The notes: a model not told the origin generated them from the sequence alone. A DNA stretch of 64,000 bases from Herbaspirillum hiltneri N3 (GCF_001267925.1 NZ_CP011409.1:3906001-3970000), one strand, 5' to 3'. Numbered from the stretch's first letter, positions 33,669-42,652 are shown. Made by a program: numbers and translations.

Positions 33669-34982
33669 TTACTGGCTTGCAGTACCTGACGCTTCGGCAC
33701 TCGTCCCTGCCAGGTTAGTCACGTCCATCAACGGAATATTAAGTACTTCGACATTCGACGCCTTCCTCGGTCTGGTCGACTGCACTTTCGCAGGCCAAGG
33801 TTCAGATGCCGAAACACCCTTGCTACGTGGGCGACCGATGTTCTTGTTATAAGGCTTCAATCCGCCGGTCTGGAAGACACGATGCTTTTCGCCTGGCTTG
33901 ACGCGTACGTATTGATCACGTTTGGTCAGATAGGATAAAGCGAGATAGAGCGACGCACGTTTCTCGACATCGTGAGCCTCCACACGACCAATGCCCCAGT
34001 TCCGATAGCTGCGCTGATCCTGATTGCAATTATGCGCAAAGCCACGATTGTCCGTGACTTGCGCCCAATAATCGCCCAGTTGCTTTGCAAGCCAATAACC
34101 GTTTTGTACATGCGCACCATCGAAAAGAAATGCGCAATGAAAGTGGTAGCCACTCCATCGTGACCATTCCATTTTAATGACATAGCCCACCAAGTATTCA
34201 AAAGCCAATTCGCGGTGCTTTTCCTTGAGGAAACGCGTGATGTCGGCCTTTGCTGCATTAACATCAATACGGGCAAAGGTCTCGCGTTCTTTAGGTAACT
34301 CATGACCATACAAGAAATGCCGCTGCTCTTGGTGAGCCGCATTATGCAAGCGCCCATTGGCAGCAGGATAACTCGCCTTGTCCAAGCTCGCTTCCCGATA
34401 TAGCAAGTCAACACGCACGACCTCCAACCGAGAATGCTGGTCGAATTTAGCGTCTAAATATTCGACTAAGCGAGCCTGATTTTTGCGAGCATTGCGCGCC
34501 CAATCATTGACCTTCTTGTTTGTTCCCTGCGCTTTGGCTTGGGTACGCATGTCCTCAATGAACTGATTGAACACGTCAGCTTCAATCAATTCACTCGTGA
34601 TCGAAGCATTGTACTTTTCGAACGTGCAAGTGCGCACAGGGTGATTACGTACGCATTCGAAGAACAAGGCGATGTCTGGGCTATATTCGACATCCACGGA
34701 GTACAGGGTGTAGAACACATGGAAGCCCTTGTAAAAGGCGGCGAGCTTAGACGCCTCCTTCGCTCGCCGCTCATACATGCCTTGACCCGTCACAATGAAG
34801 GCCACGCTCTTGGATTTCAACACCAAATCAACAAACTGGATCAGCCGAGCCAGACGCGCCGTCCGATCACCGACCATGTAAGTCTTACCATCTACTGAAG
34901 TGACAGCATTGAATTCCTGTTCCAATGCCGCAGCACAAACCTGCTGCATGCCCAACTGGCGAGATTCATTTTCTTGGTCCAT
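33669..34982 (-). CDS. HUH-type replication initiation protein (inovirus Gp2/YagK-YfjJ type)
   Basis: The 437-aa product has an N-terminal half of unknown fold and a C-terminal HUH endonuclease domain: the metal-binding HFH at 280-282 in a GYHFHCAFLFDG strand, and a tyrosine motif YLTK at 351-354. These fit the YagK/YfjJ C-terminal family and the inovirus-type Gp2 initiators, which nick DNA at an origin for rolling-circle replication. Proteins of this group occur on satellite-like islands. The tail after residue 400 is basic and disordered (RPRSKGVS). The gene overlaps a 94-codon frame upstream. Whether it replicates the island after excision is unknown. Confidence 0.72.
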   Translation of the reverse strand: MDQENESRQLGMQQVCAAALEQEFNAVTSVDGKTYMVGDRTARLARLIQFVDLVLKSKSVAFIVTGQGMYERRAKEASKLAAFYKGFHVFYTLYSVDVEYSPDIALFFECVRNHPVRTCTFEKYNASITSELIEADVFNQFIEDMRTQAKAQGTNKKVNDWARNARKNQARLVEYLDAKFDQHSRLEVVRVDLLYREASLDKASYPAANGRLHNAAHQEQRHFLYGHELPKERETFARIDVNAAKADITRFLKEKHRELAFEYLVGYVIKMEWSRWSGYHFHCAFLFDGAHVQNGYWLAKQLGDYWAQVTDNRGFAHNCNQDQRSYRNWGIGRVEAHDVEKRASLYLALSYLTKRDQYVRVKPGEKHRVFQTGGLKPYNKNIGRPRSKGVSASEPWPAKVQSTRPRKASNVEVLNIPLMDVTNLAGTSAEASGTASQ

Positions 34983-35250
34983 CGTTATTCCTATCGTAAT
35001 TCACTCGGCGCATCGGGCGCTGAGTGTTTGCAGTAAAGTCCGCCAACGTAACGGCTTGCTGGTTCATGTTTAACATGACTGTTAAGCGATACGAGGACAG
35101 CGTTTCCGCACGATGAAGCCTTGAGCGCTTTAGGGTGTGGTCCTCATTGATCCTGCTGTTGTTTCGTTCCAGCGAGAACGCATCCACTCCTTCGTTTGCA
35201 AACGAAGGAGTAGGCAGTTGGTTATCAGGTAGTCGATGCTGGTGCATCAC
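34966..35250 (-). CDS. Small hypothetical protein overlapping the Rep gene (94 aa)
   Basis: Minus-strand frame from ATG 35250 (GAGG upstream) to a stop at 34966, overlapping the Rep start by 17 bp. The product is hydrophilic, Arg/Asn-rich and without a recognised domain. A perfect 26-bp palindrome (35186-35211) lies inside it, so the region may be a regulatory or origin sequence rather than a gene. Confidence 0.4.
   Translation of the reverse strand: MMHQHRLPDNQLPTPSFANEGVDAFSLERNNSRINEDHTLKRSRLHRAETLSSYRLTVMLNMNQQAVTLADFTANTQRPMRRVNYDRNNDGPRK
35186..35211. repeat. Perfect 26-bp palindrome upstream of Rep
   Basis: ACTCCTTCGTTTG is followed directly by its reverse complement. It can form a cruciform without a loop gap or bind a dimeric protein. 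It lies 204 bp upstream of the HUH Rep start and could be a nick-site hairpin or an operator; it has no U-tract. Confidence 0.6.
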
Positions 35251-35862
35251 CTCTTTGTTAAAAGCTCGTTTTTATGAAAACTAGGTTTGCCCTTGATGCC
35301 AAACCTGAATACATTACCTTTTGTTGCAGTCTTACTTGCAGCATTGCAAGTTGAGATAGCAGCTTAGCAATCGACATTGTTATCTAATTAGCAATATCTG
35401 TCATTGATCCCATTAATAACCAGAAGTCACGAGAATCCCAAATCGCTGAAATTGCAGAGATTTGGAATGCCTCAATGCCGGAGATCACAAGGTTTTTCTC
35501 TGTTCCAAATTGCAAAGTTATGCCGAATTAAAGGGCAAGAAATAACGAAAAAATGCGCTATATTGCCTCTGCCCATTGCAGGAAATTACGCTGCGATGGT
35601 TGCAGGAACATGCAGCCCCTGACTGCACATTTAGATCAAAGACTCAACGAAAGTCCGCGTAAAATATGAAAAGGAACTAAGTTTTTTGATTTAAAAACTA
35701 AGATTTCATGGCTTTATTGCTGGCTCATTGCCACAGAATCGTCTGAACAACATGCTTAAATTGGCAATAATGCAGTCGCTGAAATGACAGAGTTTACGCA
35801 CTAAAAATCTTGCCTTAAAGCACGTTATTTACCACTGGCATATGACGCTCTGCCAACCAACA
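35251..35862. other. AT-rich intergenic region with short repeats, possible origin
   Basis: About 610 bp between the Rep-side gene and the AlpA-like gene without a supported CDS. It contains many TTGCA(G/A) units (for example AAATTGCAGAG, AAATTGCAAAG, CATTGCAGG, GTTGCAGG) and a repeated CGCTGAAAT...AGAG (35442 and 35775). Both orientations of TTTGGAA occur. An AT-rich repeat region next to an HUH Rep is a plausible replication origin; this is inference. Confidence 0.4.
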
Positions 35863-36177
35863 CTAGGCGTCCATACGCAACAATTTCCTAACGTCGTCAC
35901 TCCACCAACGCAACCGTCCATTTGGAAGCTTCGCTGGTTTGACGTCGAAATAGCTACCTGTCTCCGAGTAACGCTTTCGGATCGACTGAGGTTGCAAACC
36001 CAATGCGTAGGCAAATTCTTCCGTCGTCAGAGATCGACTACTCGCATATGACGTTGAGATGCCAAGTTCCGTTTTGGCGAAGGTATGATGGCCTTGCTGA
36101 AATTCACTGACGTGATTCATGCCGTGGTGACTGAACGGCGAGAACGCGTGATGTGCTTGCTGCTTGTTAAAATCCAT
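35863..36177 (-). CDS. AlpA/excisionase-like DNA-binding protein (104 aa)
   Basis: Start at ATG 36177; the frame upstream of it is open but Arg/Ser-rich and unlikely. The N-terminal 50 residues are His/Gln-rich and probably flexible. The C-terminal half is a MerR/excisionase-type HTH: SLTTEEFAYALGLQPQSIRKRY, then a wing with LPNGRLRWWSDDVRKLL. Such proteins regulate excision or replication in satellite-like islands. It is divergent from the 336-aa gene at 36271. Confidence 0.75.
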   Translation of the reverse strand: MDFNKQQAHHAFSPFSHHGMNHVSEFQQGHHTFAKTELGISTSYASSRSLTTEEFAYALGLQPQSIRKRYSETGSYFDVKPAKLPNGRLRWWSDDVRKLLRMDA

Positions 36178-36270
36178 TGATCGACTCCTGTAGTTGCGAA
36201 AGATGCACATCCATCATAGGGAATTGAGGCCAATTGATCTATGTACCCGAGGGCGCTCCCGAGTGTGACC

Positions 36271-37281
36271 ATGACAAAGAAAAAGATAGATAACGCGCTG
36301 TACCACCACCTAAAAAACGCTGTCAGCAAGGCGCTTCCGCTCGAATACGCGATTCGCGCTACACGACAATCACGTAGTGTTGAATTTCAGAAACTGTTAG
36401 AAATTGATCTACAAATCAGAAAATATTGGATGAGGCTTGGGGCAACAGAGGCTGAAATCGATACGGAAGGTTTCATGGATCTGGCTTGGGACACAGTTCA
36501 GATAGGCTTTCCTCTTGCCCACCGGCACGGCAGGCTATACCCGCCAACGATGCTGGACTTGATTAATCGAGGACTTGCCGAAGTAGGTGGGATATTTAGG
36601 GATGAGGCACTACAGTGGGATGTACCTGCAGCGAATTACTTTCGCTTGAGCGATTTGCTACATGGCAACGATATGCAATATATGTTGCGTGCGGCAGCGC
36701 TGGCCTTAAAAGAAGCCAGGCATTACAAGCCCGAAGACGATGTCGATCTGAAATTCTTCGCAAAAGAAATCCGCCAACCTATCCATCTTCACCCTGGCCT
36801 GAGGTATGCAGCGGACGAGCGCGAAGAAAACGGACGCTCCGTTGAACAATTCGGCATTCTCTTAGATACCAAAATGGAATTTTCTTTACCGGATTTGAAG
36901 CGACAGATTCGCGAATTTATCTACCAATACGCCGCCCGCCGTAAATCCTTGCGTCCGGCATTTGCAAAAGATCTCACTGCAGAACGCCTGTTGAATGATT
37001 TTTTCAGCACCGATTTACTCGACGCCGAAGAGGATGACGAAGTGCAAATTACACGTCATGACGCGCTCATGAGTGGCTTAGCAGGCCTGCATTGCTGGGA
37101 TAGATGGATGCTCTATCAACTACAAGGCCACAAATTCCCAGCGGCTCGCGCTATTAAAGACACTCTGGATATTTATCCGAAAGAGGCAATACCGGTAATG
37201 GAGCGCGCTATTCGAAAGAACTGCAAAGCCGCCGAAGAAATAATCAACGATACCATTACGCGTCTTGAGCATCGTGCTTAA
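36271..37281 (+). CDS. Hypothetical island protein (336 aa)
   Basis: Start at ATG 36271; an ATG at 36241 adds ten residues and lacks a better site. The product is mostly helical and soluble, with a proline/histidine segment (PIHLHPGLRYAADERE) and a C-terminal ARAIKDTLDIYPKEAIPVMERAIRKN. I see no catalytic motif and do not recognise the family. It is divergently transcribed from the AlpA-like gene, a position often held by island-encoded regulators or cargo. The composition is normal and I see no sign of truncation. Confidence 0.65.
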   Translation: MTKKKIDNALYHHLKNAVSKALPLEYAIRATRQSRSVEFQKLLEIDLQIRKYWMRLGATEAEIDTEGFMDLAWDTVQIGFPLAHRHGRLYPPTMLDLINRGLAEVGGIFRDEALQWDVPAANYFRLSDLLHGNDMQYMLRAAALALKEARHYKPEDDVDLKFFAKEIRQPIHLHPGLRYAADEREENGRSVEQFGILLDTKMEFSLPDLKRQIREFIYQYAARRKSLRPAFAKDLTAERLLNDFFSTDLLDAEEDDEVQITRHDALMSGLAGLHCWDRWMLYQLQGHKFPAARAIKDTLDIYPKEAIPVMERAIRKNCKAAEEIINDTITRLEHRA

Positions 37282-37606
37282 TCAGATGCCCTCCTGTATT
37301 TGCTCAAGGATGAGCATGTTAGCGCTAATGCACAGTTCTGAACTGTCTCGGTCATGTCACGAAGAAATTGCATTTCTTCTAGGGCAACTGGGATACGACT
37401 GCTCTTCAATTGACGCTTTTAGCCGCTTAGCGTCATCCAGAAAAGCTAACGTAATCAGGTAGATTGGGAGGCTGATATTCATTGCTGATTGAATCGGACT
37501 TTTAAATAAATGCCTGCGATATAGAATCATTACCATTTCTCTTCCACAGGACTTGGAGTTATCAACTTCTTTTCATAACTGCCATAAAAAACAAATCTTC
37601 CGCGAT
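37282..37606. other. Intergenic region with an uncertain short frame
   Basis: A 325-bp gap. A plus-strand frame (37265-37462, 65 codons) overlaps the preceding gene end and has a partly protein-like tail (EEIAFLLGQLGYD), but the opposite strand is equally plausible and there is no good ribosome binding site. AT-rich sequence near 37500-37550 probably holds the promoter for the next gene. Confidence 0.35.
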
Positions 37607-39157
37607 ATGACTAACGCCCCTTCTGTTTCTGACGACGTAAAACAAGCAAAAGAAATTGCGCTAACCGAAGAATCCAAAGCCAAAACGCTAGCAACACATA
37701 TAGAAACAGCTCGAAAACTAATCCCCTCTCTGTTTATTTCATATGGAATCCTTTTATCGTTTCTTTATTTTGGCGGAGCATTACATTTCTTTCCCTCCGG
37801 ATTAAACATTGGCGACACCTTATTTTTGGTCTTCATCACCATTGGATACGTTGTGTTCTTCTGGATGATTGCTGCGAGCGGAATGCTCCTGCTAACACCA
37901 CTCTGGGTAGTGAAAGAAAGCTTTTACAAGTTTGCGCCAGCCAAATCAGAAAGACTTCCCATTATTCTCCTGTGGTACGTCATTGGAGGGGTCGTTTGCG
38001 TGCTAGCGACTGGCGGCATCGCGTTATTAGTTAAGGATCAGGACCTCAACTTTTTCTTGCTATTTGGTGGCGTTTTCATTGCTATCACGCTTCTTATCGC
38101 AGGGGCAAGATTCCATGCCAAGAGAAAAGGAATTGACTCCTTCACCAAGAGCATCCATGGGCCACCCATTTTTGAGACAACGGGAGAAGTTGCATTCGAC
38201 GTCCTAGGAAAATCATTTGTATATTTTTTGGGACTCATTTTTTCGATTTTAGCAATCGGCCTTGGAGAATCATCAGGTCTTATTTTTGTTCTCAGCGCAA
38301 TGTGTGTTGCGGTCTTACTGTCGATCGCATTCGGAGAATTCGATAAAAACACATCTTCGGGAAAATCCACAGTCATGGGCCCGCAGATGCTACTCACTCT
38401 CACTGTCTTTGGAGTCGCCACGTTGCTCCCTATTTTTTGGGATGGAACTCAGGGTGAGTTCAAACTTACAAGAAGTGTGTTTGGTTGGCTAGGCCTAAGC
38501 CAACCTGAAGCCTCCGTCCGAGCTAGAGGTGACTCATTAAAGACAATAGAGGAAACCGATTATGACTCAGACCGTATATTAGACATTTGTAGATCGTCAG
38601 ATGGGAGCGCTACGATTTCCGGTGTAGACGTGCTTTGGCACGGCATGGGAACTCGCTCACTTCTCCGTTTGGGTCTGAAAGGAAAACCTGAGGTAGAAGT
38701 AGATTCGAAAGAGATCGCTGTGCTCAGAAATCTAACACTGACTTGCCATGAACTGTCTAAAAGAATCAATTTTCCATCCGGGAAATTCGAACCAGAAGAT
38801 GTACAGCAGCTTGTTGACCTCAAAAATGAGTTCAGGGCGACGATCAGTAAGAAGTCCAGCAATTGGGAGCTAGCGCGAATTACATTTTTTGGATTTGCTG
38901 ATCCGATGGTATTAGAAAGCGGAAACCAGCGACTCTCATCGCAAAGAGCTAAAAAAATTTATGATGCGTTTAAAAATGACTCGAAGCTGAATATCAAGCC
39001 GGATGTCGTTCTTGAACTCGAACCTCAAGGGTCTCGCACTGTGTCGGCTGGCCGTTGCCCGGGAATCACTGATATGAAAATGCTATCAGAATGCTACGCA
39101 GCGGATCGGCGAGTTTCCGTCAAGTTATACTTCAAAAAGGTCAAGAACAAAACATAA
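37607..39157 (+). CDS. Multi-span membrane protein with OmpA-like C-terminal domain
   Basis: Start at ATG 37607 gives 516 aa. About six or seven membrane spans lie between residues 38 and 280 (for example VVFFWMIAASGMLLL and LFGGVFIAITLLIAGA). After a soluble linker, the C-terminal part (about 425-510) contains ITFFGFADPMVLESGNQRLSSQRA, which matches the F-G-x-A/T-D...GNxxLSxxRA pattern of OmpA-like/MotB domains. Such domains usually bind peptidoglycan in the periplasm. It is convergent with the small-peptide/membrane-protein operon at 39356-40762. A link between the two is only positional. Confidence 0.65.
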   Translation: MTNAPSVSDDVKQAKEIALTEESKAKTLATHIETARKLIPSLFISYGILLSFLYFGGALHFFPSGLNIGDTLFLVFITIGYVVFFWMIAASGMLLLTPLWVVKESFYKFAPAKSERLPIILLWYVIGGVVCVLATGGIALLVKDQDLNFFLLFGGVFIAITLLIAGARFHAKRKGIDSFTKSIHGPPIFETTGEVAFDVLGKSFVYFLGLIFSILAIGLGESSGLIFVLSAMCVAVLLSIAFGEFDKNTSSGKSTVMGPQMLLTLTVFGVATLLPIFWDGTQGEFKLTRSVFGWLGLSQPEASVRARGDSLKTIEETDYDSDRILDICRSSDGSATISGVDVLWHGMGTRSLLRLGLKGKPEVEVDSKEIAVLRNLTLTCHELSKRINFPSGKFEPEDVQQLVDLKNEFRATISKKSSNWELARITFFGFADPMVLESGNQRLSSQRAKKIYDAFKNDSKLNIKPDVVLELEPQGSRTVSAGRCPGITDMKMLSECYAADRRVSVKLYFKKVKNKT

Positions 39158-39355
39158 AAAAAATCCTGATAGTCAAAGAAATGCGCGGCAGATCATCCGT
39201 TCTTAACGTAGAAAATTCTAGTTCATCGGAAAATTGGATTTTCAGATCGGTCCCCTAATACAACGGCCACAGCATCGCGCCAGTCTCTCTTTCCAGAAAA
39301 AAGGATTCTAGGCTAAGCCGGAATTCTCTGACGTGGAAAAACAAGTTCTTTGAAA

Positions 39356-39565
39356 TTATTTACTACCGCCGCTCGAGCCGCTTCCAGAACCAGATGTTCC
39401 CGATGTACCGTTTCCTGTCGAACTTGTCGACGATGCGGGTATTTTAGTCATCCCTGCGGAAGGAACGCCTCTCTGCGAAGTCCCAGTCGAACTTTGAATT
39501 TTCGTCATCTGCGCTTTAGGCATGCCATCTTCCGCATAGCCTCTTACGGTTTTCTTTTCACTCAT
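39356..39565 (-). CDS. Small repeat protein with two MTKI motifs (69 aa)
   Basis: Start at ATG 39565 behind AAGGAA. The product has DGMPKAQMTKI and then GVPSAGMTKI about 20 residues later, followed by a Ser/Gly/Thr-rich disordered tail (SSTSSTGNGTSGTSGSGS). The same bipartite layout is found in the 67-aa protein upstream (39643-39846), and a single copy in the 59-aa protein at 40583-40762. No signal peptide or membrane span. Function unknown; the conserved motif suggests a binding or processing site. Confidence 0.65.
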   Translation of the reverse strand: MSEKKTVRGYAEDGMPKAQMTKIQSSTGTSQRGVPSAGMTKIPASSTSSTGNGTSGTSGSGSGSSGGSK

Positions 39566-39642
39566 AAACGATTCCTTCCCTCTAAATGTGGCATTGGCAG
39601 GAGAGGCTCCGAAGCATTTTCTCCACGCCAAGGCAGTCGGAC

Positions 39643-39846
39643 TTACTTGCTCGAATTTTGGTTCCTAGGGACCGTAGGAGCTGGTGCTGTGCCACCGGTG
39701 CCCACCGGCGCAGGCGGGGTTATCTTCGTCATGCCAGCGCTGGGAATACCTTTCTGCAAAATCGCGCCGTTGCTTGAAATCTTGGTCATCGAGGCCGTTC
39801 CTACGCCTTCTTGAATGATTGTGCGGCCAATATCTTTATCTGCCAT
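39643..39846 (-). CDS. Small repeat protein with two MTKI motifs (67 aa)
   Basis: Start at ATG 39846 behind AAGGA, eight bases after the stop of the membrane-protein gene. The sequence contains GVGTASMTKI and GIPSAGMTKI separated by about ten residues, then a Pro/Thr-rich tail (TPPAPVGTGGTAPAP). It is a clear paralogue of the 69-aa protein downstream. The small size, repeat and low-complexity tail resemble precursor peptides or tethered adaptor tails; neither is established. Confidence 0.65.
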   Translation of the reverse strand: MADKDIGRTIIQEGVGTASMTKISSNGAILQKGIPSAGMTKITPPAPVGTGGTAPAPTVPRNQNSSK

Positions 39847-39854
39847 GGCTATCC

Positions 39855-40586
39855 TTAGGGTGTGCCGGTTATGGTAACGATGCTCGTTACCGTCGTTGTA
39901 ACTACACGTTCTGTCTTGGTACTTCGTGATGATACTTTCGCATCACCAGCGACGTTAGGTGTCGCCGCTACGGGTCCCGATGGGTGAACGAGTGCTGGTG
40001 CCATTGCAGAAGTAGACATCTTCTTCTCCAAAATTTCGCTGGCAGTTTTTAGATTGAAACCAATAAAGCACGACGTAGCCACAATTGCCGCAATGAATGT
40101 AACGCTCGAGACTCGATTAGCCCACTTCAGTGCTACGTCCCAGCACGACTGCTTATTGAAATATGACTCAATCCTATCAATGTAATATTTCTCGCAATAC
40201 TCAATCGCCTTTTCCTGAGCTCTGTAGCTGATTGCAAATGAGAGTGTGGTAAGTGTAATTGACACCACAAAACACACCCAAGAACCATATAGAACCCAAG
40301 GAAGTTCTGCCTTCGTAATCGGAATAAAATCCTTCAAGAAGGCCAGCGATAACGCTAGGCCGCTCGCAGAATAGGTCAAGATGGATTTGTCAAAGTTCTC
40401 CGAGCTGGAAAGCTGCCGCTTCCGAGCCTCGTTGCACAAATCTTCATAAATTTTTTGCCGCAACTTTTGCTCATCTTCAGCTGCCTTTTCAGCTAGGGCC
40501 TTCTCTTCAACAGCAGTGTCTTTAGCTGCCAGTTCCCCAGCTAACTTGACCGTTTCGGAATCCCCCTTCCCGTCGTTAACACTCAT
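39855..40586 (-). CDS. Membrane protein (243 aa) with coiled-coil N-terminus
   Basis: Residues 15-55 are charged and helical (AAKDTAVEEKALAEKAAEDE), probably a coiled coil. Spans lie at about 69-88 and 98-120 (a pair), and at 160-177, followed by a Ser/Thr-rich C-terminal tail of 60 residues. The two-span unit followed by EKAIEYCEKYY is reminiscent of the SLATT-like class of 2TM effector proteins, but the match is weak. Start overlaps the stop of the 59-aa gene (ATGA), so the two are coupled. It is the only non-repeat gene of the four-gene operon. Confidence 0.65.
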   Translation of the reverse strand: MSVNDGKGDSETVKLAGELAAKDTAVEEKALAEKAAEDEQKLRQKIYEDLCNEARKRQLSSSENFDKSILTYSASGLALSLAFLKDFIPITKAELPWVLYGSWVCFVVSITLTTLSFAISYRAQEKAIEYCEKYYIDRIESYFNKQSCWDVALKWANRVSSVTFIAAIVATSCFIGFNLKTASEILEKKMSTSAMAPALVHPSGPVAATPNVAGDAKVSSRSTKTERVVTTTVTSIVTITGTP

Positions 40587-40762
40587 TTGTTACCGCTGCC
40601 TCCGCCCGTCTTGTTCGGATTCGGAATTTTTATCATGCCTGTCGAGGGCACTCCTCCAGTTACCTTCCCTGGATTCCGATGAATCAGTGTGGTGCTTGAG
40701 GGGCGTGATCCACTTGGAACCGGTATACTTGGCTTGTTTCCGCCATTTTTATTTCCACTCAT
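40583..40762 (-). CDS. Small MTKI-type repeat protein (59 aa), first of the operon
   Basis: ATG at 40762 opens 59 codons rich in Gly, Asn, Ser and Pro. The core GGVPSTGMIKI matches the GVPSAGMTKI motif of the two downstream proteins; here it occurs once. The product starts MSGNKNGGNK and ends GGGSGNK. The stop overlaps the start of the membrane-protein gene by four bases, which supports real translation. Confidence 0.6.
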   Translation of the reverse strand: MSGNKNGGNKPSIPVPSGSRPSSTTLIHRNPGKVTGGVPSTGMIKIPNPNKTGGGSGNK

Positions 40763-41044
40763 AAAAGCCCTTTGTTTATTTGTTGTGGTCGGTTACTCAG
40801 CGTGACTGAAGCACTCTTTTCCAGAACAGTATCCCATCAAAATGAACCTGTTATCTGTTGCCGTACTTTATGGCCCCTCGACCCGGCTTAACGATTTTGT
40901 CACTTCACTATCAAACACACAACCGCTATAAGTTAACTTAAAAGAATAATTAAGCAAAGTCACCAATCATTGCTAAAAAGGAAGACCCAACCGCCCCCTC
41001 TTAGGCACATTCGCTACTGAAGTCAAAGTATTTGAACAGAGAAA

Positions 41045-42393
41045 TCAAGCGACCTTCTCAGATTGAAACTCGATGCCAGCTTGCTCAAGCATCCAGACTT
41101 CGATTCTGTCATGCCACATACGCAGCAAATCTAACGGGCGACGGCGATAGTGTTTTTCAGCGATAGCCGACGGCTTATGCCCCATAATTTGCGCAACGAC
41201 TCCAGACGGGCATTCCACCCATTCAGCCAGCGTACCAAACGAGCGACGTAGCCCGTGCAAAGTAAGGTGTGGCAGCTCAGCAGCGGCCAAAGCGCCGTTA
41301 TGTGCAATGCGTGGCTCTGCAATCTTGCCATCGGCCGACGTTTTGCTGACAAAGACCCACGGCGATGGACGCCATTGTTCTCCCTTATCAGCCAGGGCTC
41401 TGAGCTGACGTGCATTGGGAGGCATCTCGTTCAGGCTCTTCAGATACAACAGGACGCTAGCCAAATAGGGAGTAAGCGGGATGGTTCGCCCCCCCGTCCC
41501 TTCTACTTTGTCATCCAGCACTAAGCTTCTCCAACGAAAATCGACATCTTCCCATCGCAAACTTGCCCATTCTTCTCGGCGTGCTCCTGTGATCAACAGC
41601 CCTTGTAAATAAGCGCTAATGACTGGATTTCCAATGTCACGCACATGAAGAAACCACGCCTTCAACTGCTCCCGCTGGAGAGAGTCCCCACTTTTCGCTT
41701 TTACACGTGGCAGCGCATCTCTGACATCTCGCGCTTTATAACTGTCTATAGCAATGGCCCCTTGATACGTAGGAGTCTCAGCGGCCCAACGAATAAATCC
41801 CCGCAATAGCCGGAACGACAGCGCGGACATAGTCGGACGCTCCGTCGACTGGCTTGCCAGCCATTCCGCGATCTTCACGCCAGTCAACTCAGATAGTTTC
41901 AGTGAACGCAGCTCCGCCAAAGGGCCTGAGCGGGTCACGCCCTTACCACGCTTCTTAGGTTGACCACCTGGTCGGCATGCTGCAGGTGGTCTTGATAGTG
42001 CCGCTCGCTCCAATATATCTTGCGGCTATCTAAGTATTCACCCCAAGCTTCACTAAAAGTAACGTCACGTCGACGTGCCTCTACTTTTCTTGCCTCATGT
42101 GCAGCTTGCTGCTCAGCACGGACTTCACGCGGATCTTTGCCATCATCGATCAAAGTCTTGAGTCTGCTGCTTTCCGTACGGGCTCGTCCTAGATCCCAGA
42201 CACGGACGTCTCCTATAGTTACCCGAATGGATTTGCCAAATAGCCTTGATTCAAAAATATAGGCCCGAGAACCAGCGGCAGTGACCCTTAGACCAAACCC
42301 CGGTGTCTTGGCATCCCAGTAGATTGTTTGTTGTTTACCTGCCTCACATTGAAGGCTCTCCACCCGTGCTGCTGTAAAATTTTGTTTGGTCAT
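41045..42393 (-). pseudogene. int: P4-type tyrosine integrase with a single-base frameshift
   Basis: Reading from ATG 42393, residues 1-140 carry the DUF4102-type arm-binding N-terminus (TPGFGLRVTAAGSRAYIFE). Near 41969-41973 the frame changes: frame 1 reads HLQHADQVVNL, while the family sequence continues in the other frame as GGQPKKRGKG. One missing C in a CCC run explains it; the span of 1349 nt is one base short of 450 codons. The second part holds the catalytic GARREE, HGLRRSFG and KHYRRR residues (R, H-x-x-R, Y), all intact. The N-terminus is right beside the tRNA-Lys fragment. It would be an active integrase if the base were restored; the change could also be a sequencing error. Confidence 0.88.
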
Positions 42394-42397
42394 GCAT

Positions 42398-42422
42398 TTT
42401 CCGTGTAGGCACCGTGTAGGCA
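42398..42422 (-). repeat. 25-bp motif at the integrase start, copy of 17-41
   Basis: The motif lies 5 bp upstream of the integrase ATG and contains GTGTAGGC twice at 11-bp spacing. It could be an integrase arm site, an operator or the integrase promoter. The copy at 17-41 has 23 of 25 identical bases. Confidence 0.55.
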
Positions 42423-42548
42423 AATCGTACGGAAAACAATCTATTCAAGTCAACAATAATATTTAGAAAAATCCCTTACAACCCTTTAAATTAAAGGGAA
42501 TTAGAAAATAAATGAATTTTAATCAACGCCAATAAATTTAAATACCTT

Positions 42549-42597
42549 CGGACTCTTAATCCGTAGGTCGAGTGTTCGAGTCACTCACGCCCCACCA
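42549..42597 (+). tRNA. 3' fragment of tRNA-Lys(CTT), island attachment site
   Basis: The sequence from CGGACTCTTAATCCG (anticodon arm with loop CTCTTAA, anticodon CTT) through the T arm GTTCGAGTC to CCCACCA is the 3' two-thirds of a tRNA-Lys. The D arm and 5' acceptor strand are absent; the sequence upstream is AT-rich island DNA. This is the duplicated core left by integration into the tRNA 3' end, so the intact gene should lie beyond the left end of the window. Confidence 0.85.
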
Positions 42598-42621
42598 AAG
42601 AATTTGCAGTAAGGAAATCAG

Positions 42622-42652
42622 GCACTTGCGAGTCATCGCGGTGCTTTTTTTT
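42622..42652 (+). terminator. Terminator downstream of the tRNA-Lys end
   Basis: A hairpin with inner stem GCGA/TCGC and outer GGCAC/GTGC pairing is followed by eight T. It is the original terminator of the tRNA-Lys gene. Confidence 0.7.

Noticed and set aside
37265..37462. 65-codon plus-strand frame
   Set aside because: Overlaps the previous gene end, lacks a ribosome binding site and the opposite strand is equally protein-like.
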